Assembly (NCBI GenBank): GCA_041488395.1 | Contig: JBGPPE010000076.1 | Span: 1 to 12,206 of the forward strand | Source: 39-52-133 sp041488395 | GTDB lineage: Bacteria; Pseudomonadota; Gammaproteobacteria; Burkholderiales; Gallionellaceae | Direction of reading: 5' to 3' | DNA: 12,206 nucleotides | Shown here: positions 6,752 to 12,206 of the stretch, piece by piece | Layout: each line of letters begins with the position of its first letter | Position numbering within the stretch: position 1 is the first letter of the stretch | Program-made: the position numbers and the translations under genes | Notes under the pieces: generated by a model | The model's input: the letters and a program-made list of their open reading frames with translations, nothing else | Databases searched by the model: none | What the model was told of the DNA's origin: nothing

Positions 6752-7351
6752 TTAAAGTTCGACGCCGTTTTGTGCCTTTACACCAGCCTGGTAGGCATGT
6801 TTGAGCAGACGCATTTCGGTAACGGTATCGGCAAACTCAATCAGTTCAGCGGGTGCACCGCGGCCGGTAATCACCACGTGCTGCTGCGCAGGCCTGGCGC
6901 GCAATGCAGCGAGGACAGCATCCAGTTGCAGGTATTGGTACTTGAGCGCGATGTTCAGTTCATCCAGCAACACCACGGCCACGCTGCCATCCTGCAACAA
7001 GGCCCTGGCCTTATTCCACGCGTCAGCAGCCGCAGCAATGTCGCGCTCCTTATCCTGCGTTTCCCAGGTAAAGCCTTCCCCCATAACGTGGTAGCTGACC
7101 TCGGGGAAGCGCCGAAAAAACGCCTCTTCGCCGGTGGAAAAACTGCCCTTGATGAACTGCACCACACCTACCTTCATGCCATGGCCGAGTGCACGCGCAA
7201 CCATACCGAAGCCTGCCGTGCTCTTGCCCTTGCCATTACCGGTGTTGACGATCACCACACCGCGTTCAATGGTAGCCTGGGCTATCCCCGCATCCACTAC
7301 CGCTTTCTTGCGCGCCATGCGCGCGCGGTGCTGCTCCGGCGTATCCGCCAT
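6752..7351 (-). CDS. cobO: Corrinoid adenosyltransferase (CobO/BtuR type)
   Basis: This enzyme attaches the 5'-deoxyadenosyl group of ATP to the reduced cobalt of corrinoids, making them substrates for CobQ and CobU. The 199 residues fit the CobA/CobO/BtuR family. An N-terminal basic helix (QHRARMARKKAVVDAGI) leads into the modified P-loop TGNGKGKSTAGFG with the core GNGKGKST at residues 38-45. VVQFIKG, the aromatic GEGFTWETQD and the acidic VVLLDELNIALKYQYL follow; VVITGRGAPAELIEFAD is near the C-terminus. The ATG directly abuts the btuM stop (TAA-ATG), so reinitiation is likely. It sits next to uptake genes, which suits adenosylation of imported corrinoid. Confidence 0.96.
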   Translation of the reverse strand: MADTPEQHRARMARKKAVVDAGIAQATIERGVVIVNTGNGKGKSTAGFGMVARALGHGMKVGVVQFIKGSFSTGEEAFFRRFPEVSYHVMGEGFTWETQDKERDIAAAADAWNKARALLQDGSVAVVLLDELNIALKYQYLQLDAVLAALRARPAQQHVVITGRGAPAELIEFADTVTEMRLLKHAYQAGVKAQNGVEL

Positions 7352-7936
7352 TTAGCTTTGCGCCGCGCCTGCTGCTGCCTTATTTGTATTACCCAGCACG
7401 ATATACAACAGCGCTGCCAACGCCAGATAGATCAGGCTACCGGTCATGTAGGGCAGAAAATATTGCGCCATACTGCCCGCGTATTCGGCCACGCCCATCT
7501 CGCTGTAACGGCCGGACAACAGGTAAAAACTGCCATTGGAAATCAGGAACGCGAGCATGGTCGCCAACACGGATACGCCGCCAAACAGCGCCAGATGGCG
7601 CCAGCTGTTTTGCTGACGTGCGGCAAACCAGCGGCCGCCCAGCCACATGCTGGCGTAGGTCGGGATCAGGAACCAGTAGGCCGGCGTCACGCACCAGTCG
7701 CTCACGCCGGCCACATTGATGGCGTAGTAATCAATGCCGCCCGCTTCCAGCAGCAGCAAGCCAAACGCCAGCAGAGCTACCCAGCTCAGGCGTGCCAGGA
7801 AAAATCCCGCCAGCAGGAATACCGCCAGGGTCGCGTCCGGCAGATAAGACGATGATCCGAAATGACTGCCGCGTGTGACAGCCATCAGTAAAACCAGGAC
7901 TGCAAAGATGCCCAGTTGTTTAGTTTGTAATTGCAT
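7352..7936 (-). CDS. btuM: BtuM-like cobalamin ECF S-component (inner-membrane transporter)
   Basis: A 194-residue hydrophobic protein with about six predicted membrane spans (roughly residues 8-22, 34-50, 52-66, 85-105, 114-134 and 160-181). The segment GVSDWCVTPAYWFLIPTYAS places a single Cys at residue 82 in a polar loop at the edge of a membrane helix. In the BtuM family, solitary ECF-type substrate-binding proteins for vitamin B12 studied in Thiobacillus denitrificans, a conserved Cys at an equivalent point (Cys80) binds cobalt and promotes removal of cyanide. The assignment is from remembered resemblance of length, topology and this motif, supported by its place between btuB and cobO downstream of a cobalamin riboswitch. 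The start has a strong AAGGAG site 6 bases upstream. No EcfA/EcfT module or BtuCDF genes are in the window. A less specific reading is an uncharacterised B12-locus membrane protein. Confidence 0.78.
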   Translation of the reverse strand: MQLQTKQLGIFAVLVLLMAVTRGSHFGSSSYLPDATLAVFLLAGFFLARLSWVALLAFGLLLLEAGGIDYYAINVAGVSDWCVTPAYWFLIPTYASMWLGGRWFAARQQNSWRHLALFGGVSVLATMLAFLISNGSFYLLSGRYSEMGVAEYAGSMAQYFLPYMTGSLIYLALAALLYIVLGNTNKAAAGAAQS

Positions 7937-7984
7937 TTCCAGCTCCTTTTAGTTAATTCACCAGACAGGTTACAACTTTAGCAG

Positions 7985-8020
7985 AAAAGCAGGGCTACCG
8001 AAGCGGCCCCGCACCCCTGC
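7985..8020 (-). terminator. Candidate attenuator/terminator between btuB and btuM
   Basis: Read on the minus strand, GCAGGG (8020-8015) pairs with CCCTGC (7994-7989), with a second short stem CCG-CTT-CGG inside, and TTTTC follows directly. The T-tract is short. It would lower rather than stop transcription into btuM and the cob genes. Confidence 0.45.
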
Positions 8021-8023
8021 ACT

Positions 8024-9865
8024 TTATTGCTGATAACTCATGCTGACAAAGAAAGTTCGACCCAAGGGGTTATATCCATATGCATTGGAATCGTTCTGGT
8101 TGGTCAGGTTATCCGCGCGCAGCGACAGCTTCAGTTCCTTGCTCAGGGCGTAGGCAGCCGTCGCATTCAGCACACTGTAAGACCCCAGCACATGCACCGC
8201 ATCAGTATCCATGCGCGCATCGCTGTATTGCCATTCCACGCCCAATTGCAGCGCGCCCAGCTTCTGCATCACCCCCACACTGCCATGCTGTTTGGCGCGG
8301 CGCGTGAGCGCCTTGCCAGTGTTCAGGTCACGTGGATTCTGCGAGGTTGCCGCCGCCTTCACTGCAGTATTGCCAAACTGCCCGTTATAGTTGATTTCCA
8401 CGCCATCAATGCGCGCCTCACTGACATTCTGCGGCTGATACACGTAATTGACCGGATCAACCAGCACCACATCAATCAAATCGCTGGTGTGGCTATCAAA
8501 ATAAATCAGCGCCACATTATGTTCAGCTGAACTGTAATGCAGCCCCACTTCCGAGTTGCGCGACCATTCCGGCTTCAACGCAGGGTTGCCGTAATTTGGG
8601 TAATACAGCTCGTTGAAACTCGGCGCCCGGAATGCCGTCCGGTAGCTGGCCGTGGCGCGCCAGGCCGCACTGAATGCATAACCGTACCCCAGCAACCCGG
8701 TATTCGCCGTGCCATATTGCGAATTCTGATCCTGACGCACGTTGATCTGCACCTGGTGCGCCGCATAATTACCGGTGTAACCGACAAACAGGCTGTTTAC
8801 CTTGCGCTCGGCTTCCACATATGCCGGCTGCAGGTCACTGGAAACCTGCTGACCGAGATATTCAACACCAGCCAGCAATTGTTTATCGGCATCCAGGCTC
8901 AATGTGTTCTGCCAGCTCAATTGCTGGTTACTGGTCTTGTAGACCGAACCATATTGGGCAGGCATGCCATTTTTGAAATCCTGCGAATCGTCGGTGCCTT
9001 GCGCCAGCAGCACTTTACTCTGCCAGCTTGCGCCCAGGCGGTTATCGGATGTCAGCGCGAATTCGCTGATTTGCTCTTCATTGGTATTGATATCCGTCGG
9101 CAAATCATAGGCGCTGTCGTACTGATTATGCGCCTGGCTATTAAACACAGAGAACGACAGGCTGTGATCAGCATTGAAGGCATGACGCACGTTGGCGGAC
9201 ACACTGGTGTTGTCATAGCCATCATTATCCGGATTCGCGGCTGGAATGAGCGCCGGATTAATTGCCGACACCCCTTCCGTATTAAAGCGCGATGCCTGAA
9301 TACTGAAATCCGTATTCTCGATCGCCCCACCCCATCCGGCCGACAGGCGCTGCGTGCCATGACTGCCCACACCTTCGCTCACGTTAAATGCCGGTGCGCC
9401 ATGACCGCGTTTGGTAAAAATCTGCACGACACCGCCAATCGCATCGGAGCCATACAGGCCGCTGGCATTGCCGCGCACCACCTCAATACGCTCGATCTGA
9501 TCCAGCATCAGGTGCTCAATCGCCGTTGTGCCCAAAGTGGCCGAATTGATGCGCACACCATCCAGCAGCACCAGCACCTGAGTGGCATTGCTGCCGCGCA
9601 TGAACAATGAGGCCGCCTTGCCCATACCGCCATTTTGCGAAACCTCGACGCCGGCCACGCTGCGCAAAATCGTCGCCAGGTCTGGTGCCTGGGAGTTTTT
9701 TATATCTTCCTGAGTAATGACGGTAGTGCTGGAAAGGGTTTTATTTAACGGCTGCTCGATGCGCGTGGCGGTGACCACAATTTCGCCGGGAATTTCATTG
9801 TCTGCTGCGGATGCGAGAGGTGATAGCGCGCTCAGAATGGCGGCCAGAAGTTGCGATTGTTTCAT
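8024..9865 (-). CDS. btuB: TonB-dependent outer-membrane cobalamin receptor
   Basis: The start is ATG 9865, giving 613 residues with a signal peptide (MKQSQLLAAILSALSPLASA, cleavage near residue 20-21). The open frame continues to 10015, but that extension overlaps the riboswitch and is not protein-like. A TonB-box-like EIVVTATRIEQP follows the signal. The plug has the BtuB hallmarks: VAGVEVSQNGG, SLFMRGSNATQVLVLLDGVR and IERIEVVRGNASGLYGSDAIGG. The remainder is a 22-strand-type barrel of alternating aromatic and polar stretches, with the classic NLTNQNDSNAYGYNPLGR near the end. The protein ends SYQQ, without the terminal aromatic residue usual in outer-membrane barrels. It imports corrinoids with TonB-ExbBD energy and is first in the riboswitch operon. 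The ribosome site CAGGAAA lies 6 bases before ATG. Confidence 0.96.
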   Translation of the reverse strand: MKQSQLLAAILSALSPLASAADNEIPGEIVVTATRIEQPLNKTLSSTTVITQEDIKNSQAPDLATILRSVAGVEVSQNGGMGKAASLFMRGSNATQVLVLLDGVRINSATLGTTAIEHLMLDQIERIEVVRGNASGLYGSDAIGGVVQIFTKRGHGAPAFNVSEGVGSHGTQRLSAGWGGAIENTDFSIQASRFNTEGVSAINPALIPAANPDNDGYDNTSVSANVRHAFNADHSLSFSVFNSQAHNQYDSAYDLPTDINTNEEQISEFALTSDNRLGASWQSKVLLAQGTDDSQDFKNGMPAQYGSVYKTSNQQLSWQNTLSLDADKQLLAGVEYLGQQVSSDLQPAYVEAERKVNSLFVGYTGNYAAHQVQINVRQDQNSQYGTANTGLLGYGYAFSAAWRATASYRTAFRAPSFNELYYPNYGNPALKPEWSRNSEVGLHYSSAEHNVALIYFDSHTSDLIDVVLVDPVNYVYQPQNVSEARIDGVEINYNGQFGNTAVKAAATSQNPRDLNTGKALTRRAKQHGSVGVMQKLGALQLGVEWQYSDARMDTDAVHVLGSYSVLNATAAYALSKELKLSLRADNLTNQNDSNAYGYNPLGRTFFVSMSYQQ

Positions 9866-9871
9866 TATGAT

Positions 9872-9925
9872 TTTCCTGAGTATCTGTTCCAGGCGACCCC
9901 GCTGGAACGTTAACGACACAGGAAA
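9872..9925 (-). promoter_or_regulatory. Candidate SD-sequestering structure (riboswitch expression platform) of btuB
   Basis: On the minus strand the btuB ribosome site CAGGAAA (9878-9872) is exactly complementary to TTTCCTG (9925-9919). Between them, GTTCCAG (9908-9902) and CTGGAAC (9892-9886) form a perfect 7-bp hairpin with a 9-base loop. The whole can fold as one long structure hiding the ribosome site. Confidence 0.6.
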
Positions 9926-10009
9926 CACATTGAGGGAGAGAGAGGGCAGATATGCGCTGAACCGCCAATTCCGCCGTCCATGCGCCACCCGCAGCATTTC
10001 CTGAACTTG

Positions 10010-10193
10010 GTCCAAGGCCGGTATCCGGGCTCACAAGTCTGGTCATCACTGACCGGATGCATCACCTTCCCATGATTGCTCACAGTGGTTACCGACACAT
10101 CCATACTTGCTTACCGTTGCGGGGGCAGCACAGGCTTTGAAATATACATTCGCACCTGTTTCCCGTTTAACTGACAGTGATTGAACTGTTCAG
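10010..10193 (-). promoter_or_regulatory. Cobalamin riboswitch (AdoCbl-type aptamer) controlling the btuB operon
   Basis: Read on the minus strand, the core blocks occur in the right order: GGGAAACAGGTGCGAA (10164-10149), GCTGCCCCCGCAACGGTAAG (10129-10110), CCACTG (10088-10083), TGGGAAGG (10072-10065), the hairpin GGTCA-GTGA-TGACC (10054-10041) and the B12 box GAGCCCGGATACCGGCC (10032-10016). A closing stem CTGAAC/GTTCAG (10193-10188 with 10006-10001) can form. The aptamer is about 145-330 nt ahead of btuB. Such elements repress their operon when adenosylcobalamin binds; here btuB, btuM, cobO, cobQ, cobU and cobT all lie downstream. Identity is certain; exact ends are approximate. Confidence 0.96.
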
Positions 10194-10211
10194 CACCTTG
10201 AAACTTTCGCC

Positions 10212-10220
10212 ATTATAGCA
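10212..10220 (-). promoter_or_regulatory. Extended -10 promoter for the btuB-cob operon
   Basis: The minus strand reads TGCTATAAT, a perfect TATAAT (10217-10212) with the upstream TG of an extended -10 element. No good -35 box is seen, which such promoters tolerate. Transcription would start near 10205, just before the riboswitch, giving a leader of about 340 bases. Confidence 0.75.
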
Positions 10221-10287
10221 AACGCCATCAACAGCATCGTCCGGATAGAGAAACCGCCAAACCACTTTCAGAACATTTTGTTACCAT

Positions 10288-10317
10288 TTGACTTATCAGG
10301 GTTTTTAAATTTATAGT
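10288..10317 (+). promoter_or_regulatory. Sigma-70 promoter for the small coiled-coil gene and zapA
   Basis: TTGACT (10288-10293) and TATAGT (10312-10317) are separated by 18 bases. The expected start point, near 10323-10325, falls on or next to the ATG at 10325, suggesting a leaderless message. It is divergent from the btuB promoter, about 95 bases away. Confidence 0.65.
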
Positions 10318-10324
10318 GCACCCC

Positions 10325-10525
10325 ATGCAAGCCGAACTCGAAGCGCTGGAACAAAAACTCAATCAATTGGTGCAATTGAGCCAGCGCCTGCGCGCCGAAA
10401 ACCACAAGCTGCGCCAGGATTTGGTCACCGCCCTCAGCCAGAAGCGGCAGTGCGACGACAAAATCAGCAGTGCCCAGTCCCGTCTCGAACGCCTGTTGAG
10501 CACACTTCCCGAAGATAACGCATGA
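10325..10525 (+). CDS. Small coiled-coil protein upstream of zapA (TIGR02449-like)
   Basis: A 66-residue protein that is almost entirely a charged coiled coil (ELEALEQKLNQLVQLSQRLR, then ENHKLRQDL and QSRLERLLSTL). It resembles the small TIGR02449/ZapB-like proteins commonly encoded just before zapA in proteobacteria; a link with Z-ring assembly is inferred from this context. The start is set at ATG 10325. An in-frame GTG at 10316 lies inside the predicted -10 box and so would not be transcribed. No ribosome binding site precedes the ATG, in line with a leaderless mRNA. The stop overlaps the zapA start as ATGA. Confidence 0.8.
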   Translation: MQAELEALEQKLNQLVQLSQRLRAENHKLRQDLVTALSQKRQCDDKISSAQSRLERLLSTLPEDNA

Positions 10526-10836
10526 GCAGCGAGAAAATAAAACAGCTGGACGTCACCATTCTGGACCGTGAATTCCGGGTGGCCTGTCCGGACGATGAAC
10601 GCGATGAACTGCTGGACGCAGTCGCTTATCTCGACAAAAACATGCGCGAAATTCGCGACGCCGGCAAGATCGCTTCGGTCGAACGCATCGCCATCATGGC
10701 GGCCCTGAATATCGCCCACGAGCTCCTGACCATGCGCCTTGGCGGCGGTTTTGACATGGCGGATTTTAAGCGTAGAATGAACTCCATGCAGGCATCTATC
10801 GATACCGTTTTGGCGGATCAGGATGAGTTGTTCTAA
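10522..10836 (+). CDS. zapA: Cell division protein ZapA
   Basis: A 104-residue FtsZ-associated protein that cross-links FtsZ filaments at mid-cell. The N-terminal domain (LDVTILDREFRVACPDDERD, then ELLDAVAYLDKNMREIRD) is the family's compact head. It is followed by VERIAIMAALNIAHELL and a C-terminal helix that forms the tetramer coiled coil. The length is normal. It overlaps the preceding small gene by 4 bases and has only a weak ribosome site of its own, so coupled translation is likely. 6S RNA follows directly, the arrangement known from Escherichia coli and many other proteobacteria. Confidence 0.95.
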   Translation: MSSEKIKQLDVTILDREFRVACPDDERDELLDAVAYLDKNMREIRDAGKIASVERIAIMAALNIAHELLTMRLGGGFDMADFKRRMNSMQASIDTVLADQDELF

Positions 10837-10837
10837 G
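10810..10837 (+). promoter_or_regulatory. Candidate 6S RNA promoter inside the zapA 3' end
   Basis: TTGGCG (10810-10815) lies 16 bases before TCTAAG (10832-10837), which overlaps the zapA stop codon. The start would fall near 10844, very close to the expected 5' end of 6S RNA. The match is moderate; processing from the zapA transcript is the alternative. Confidence 0.4.
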
Positions 10838-10839
10838 TT

Positions 10840-11016
10840 TGTCCCCTGCGGTGTTCGTCAGGCTCATAATTCTTTGAACCAATAAGCTATGCTTAGGTTG
10901 CGAACCTTTAATGTTGCTGTTGTGCGCATCCCCTGTGGATGTACCTGATGCGACTGGTGACCGACCCTCTTGAACTCAGGTTCAAGATATTGAGCCAACG
11001 GCACAGGCGGGGGGCT
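10840..11016 (+). ncRNA. ssrS: 6S RNA
   Basis: About 177 bases with the long rod architecture of 6S RNA, which binds the sigma-70 RNA polymerase holoenzyme by mimicking an open promoter. The closing stem pairs CCCCTGCGGTGTTCGT (10843-10858) with ACGGCACAGGCGGGGG near 10998-11013. The internal hairpin CTTGAACTCAGGTTCAAG (10969-10986) matches the CUUGAAC...GUUCAAG hairpin of E. coli 6S RNA. Position immediately after zapA agrees. Ends are approximate. Confidence 0.93.
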
Positions 11017-11044
11017 TTACTCAGGGCGCAGCGCGAGTTGCCCC
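11011..11044 (+). repeat. Imperfect hairpin overlapping the 6S RNA 3' end
   Basis: GGGGC (11011-11015), part of the 6S closing stem, can also pair with GCCCC (11040-11044), continued inside by ACTC (11019-11022) with GAGT (11035-11038). It may mark a processing site or an alternative fold of the 6S precursor. Confidence 0.4.
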
Positions 11045-11047
11045 GTT

Positions 11048-11078
11048 AATAATGCGGCTCAGGCCGCATTATTTTTTT
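11048..11078 (+). terminator. Strong intrinsic terminator after 6S RNA
   Basis: AATAATGCGGC and GCCGCATTATT form a perfect 11-bp stem with a TCAG loop, followed by a run of five further T residues. It ends the zapA-6S transcript and separates it from the convergent stress-protein gene. Confidence 0.95.
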
Positions 11079-11122
11079 GCCCGCAATTTATGCGCCGACG
11101 TTAACCTGTCGCCAATTTGCAC

Positions 11123-11920
11123 TCAGCCGAGCAGCACTACCGGGCAATCCAGCTCGTTCAGCAAAATGTAAAAACCCTCGCCCTCCCGAAAGCGGCCATT
11201 GCTGCCGAGCACCAGCACGCCAGCCTGTTCTTGCCGCCCTGCGGCGGCAAGCGCGCGCGGCTCCAGTGAGGCGATGCGCCGGCAGGCAACCGTGCCGCCG
11301 GGAAAAAGTTTATTGACCTCGCCCTCGCGCAGCGCATACTCCGCGTCTGTTGCCGCGACCAGCACCCGCAGCACCACGCCACTCGCCATGGCCACTTGCC
11401 GGGCCAGTTCCAGCGCCTGCCGGGACGTGGTCGAGCCATCATAAACTGCCACCACAGCGCGCTGTTCGGCATGCCGAGCAAGCGCACGCAAAGGCGCGCC
11501 CAGATAATTTCCCAGCGACAGCGCGCCCGCCCCGGCACGCCTGCCCAGCACAACCAGGTCTGGCGCATTGGCCAGGGCGAACAGCTCGGTGGCAATTTGC
11601 CCGCGCGCCACCTGAAACGACCAGCGCAGGCTCAGGCGCGCAGCCGTTGCGGCGAGCAGCTGCTGCGCCGCTTCCGCCTCCCTGCGCAGCGCTCGTTCCA
11701 CCTCCTGCTCGCCAAACGGGCGCAAGCCGGGCGCAAACAGCCCCACCTCGCGCGTAAAGGGCAAGCCGCTCAAACGCAACAGATTGATGTCCTCCACGAA
11801 CACACCGGCCAGTTCGCTATCCAGCGCAGCCGCCAGCACGGCAGCCGTTTCCAGCGCAGCGCGGCTGCGCGGCGACACGTCCAGCACCAGCACTATGCGG
11901 CCCGCACCTTGATCACGCAT
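11123..11920 (-). CDS. Tandem universal stress protein (UspA family)
   Basis: A 265-residue protein made of two alpha/beta Usp-like halves. Half one (about 7-150) starts GRIVLVLDVSPRSRAALETA and includes AGVFVEDINLLRLSGLPFTREV and LVVLGRRAGAGALSLG. Half two (about 154-265) starts RAVVAVYDGSTTSRQALELA and ends VLVLGSNGR...DCPVVLLG. The glycine pattern of the ATP-binding loop is only partly kept, so nucleotide binding is uncertain. The start ATG 11920 follows an AGAGGAAG site and overlaps the Lon-like gene by 8 bases, so the two are one operon. It is unusually Ala/Arg/Leu-rich. No specific function is recognisable beyond a stress-linked regulator or binding protein. Confidence 0.85.
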   Translation of the reverse strand: MRDQGAGRIVLVLDVSPRSRAALETAAVLAAALDSELAGVFVEDINLLRLSGLPFTREVGLFAPGLRPFGEQEVERALRREAEAAQQLLAATAARLSLRWSFQVARGQIATELFALANAPDLVVLGRRAGAGALSLGNYLGAPLRALARHAEQRAVVAVYDGSTTSRQALELARQVAMASGVVLRVLVAATDAEYALREGEVNKLFPGGTVACRRIASLEPRALAAAGRQEQAGVLVLGSNGRFREGEGFYILLNELDCPVVLLG

Positions 11921-12206
11921 GATCTTCCTCTGACGCAGATGCAGGTTTACCGCCCGACTCTTCCCTGGCGTAGGCGTGGCGAATCTCGGCCAGGCGTTTC
12001 AGCCGCTCCGCCACGCGGCGATTGACGCTACCCTCGGGGTAAATTCCCTGTGCATCCGCCTCGCCTGCCGCCACACCGGTCAGCAATTCGAGCGCCTGAT
12101 CCAGCGTGCTGATCGCGTAGATACTGAATTTCCCTGCCTCGGCAGCCGCTATCACATCGCGCCGCAGCATCAGGTGCGCCGCGTTGCTGGCCGGAATAAT
12201 CACCCC
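11913..12206 (-). CDS. Lon-related AAA+ protease, C-terminal fragment (cut by window edge)
   Basis: The last 97 codons of a Lon-like ATP-dependent protease of the COG1067 type. The frame is open to the window edge, starting GVIIPASNAAHLMLRR, the segment that ends the S16 peptidase domain. KFSIYAISTLDQALELLTGV and a helical tail rich in Arg/Glu then follow. The GTG at 12203 encodes the Val of GVIIP and is not a start. The catalytic Ser-Lys dyad and the AAA+ module lie outside the window. It overlaps the stress-protein gene by 8 bases. The LELLTG-VAAGE-...-YPEGSVN pattern recalls Lon-related putative proteases rather than classical Lon. Confidence 0.85.
   Translation of the reverse strand, partial: GVIIPASNAAHLMLRRDVIAAAEAGKFSIYAISTLDQALELLTGVAAGEADAQGIYPEGSVNRRVAERLKRLAEIRHAYAREESGGKPASASEEDHA

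Noticed and set aside
9866..10015. Upstream extension of btuB giving a 663-residue protein
   Set aside because: The extra 50 residues overlap the riboswitch B12 box and its expression platform, while a proper signal peptide begins at ATG 9865 with a ribosome site.
1..12206. CRISPR arrays, tRNA genes, insertion sequences, phage or toxin-antitoxin genes
   Set aside because: I looked for regularly spaced repeats, tRNA-like folds and transposase or integrase motifs and saw none.

Overview
The window looks like an ordinary chromosomal segment of a betaproteobacterium, plausibly the Nitrosomonadales/Methylophilaceae/Gallionellaceae neighbourhood. This rests on a Pil-Chp twitching cluster, a small coiled-coil gene-zapA-6S RNA block, and a cobalamin operon containing a BtuM-like membrane protein (a family known to me from Thiobacillus denitrificans). 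The genus is inference. All genes are intact apart from the two cut by the window edges. I see no insertion sequence, tRNA, CRISPR array or phage gene.

Layout. (1) 1-1541, minus strand: start of a pil chemotaxis-like operon, with a two-domain PilG-like regulator, a PilH-like single receiver and the N-terminus of a CheW/PilI-like adaptor. (2) 1542-2212: a 670-bp gene-free region with an AT-rich core and several inverted repeats. (3) 2213-3549, plus strand: cobS and cobC, overlapping by GTGA. (4) 3550-3676: a short, strongly structured spacer between convergent operons. (5) 3677-10205, minus strand: a cobalamin operon in transcription order riboswitch - btuB - btuM - cobO - cobQ - cobU - cobT. 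(6) 10288-11078, plus strand: a possibly leaderless small coiled-coil gene, zapA, 6S RNA and a strong intrinsic terminator. (7) 11123-12206, minus strand: the C-terminus of a Lon-related AAA+ protease overlapping a tandem universal-stress-protein gene.

How the genes fit together. BtuB brings corrinoid across the outer membrane. BtuM, a solitary ECF-type S-component with a candidate cobalt-binding Cys82, probably handles it at the inner membrane. CobO adenosylates it, CobQ amidates the corrin ring, CobU activates adenosylcobinamide to the GDP form, CobT makes alpha-ribazole phosphate, CobS joins the two halves and CobC removes the phosphate. The genes for the aminopropanol arm (cbiB/cobD) and the a,c-diamide synthase are not in the window. 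The set therefore reads as uptake, salvage and late assembly rather than a complete pathway. The operon is headed by a clear cobalamin riboswitch whose leader shows a complete set of complementary segments for switching translation of btuB on and off. This leader and the BtuM gene are the most interesting parts of the window.
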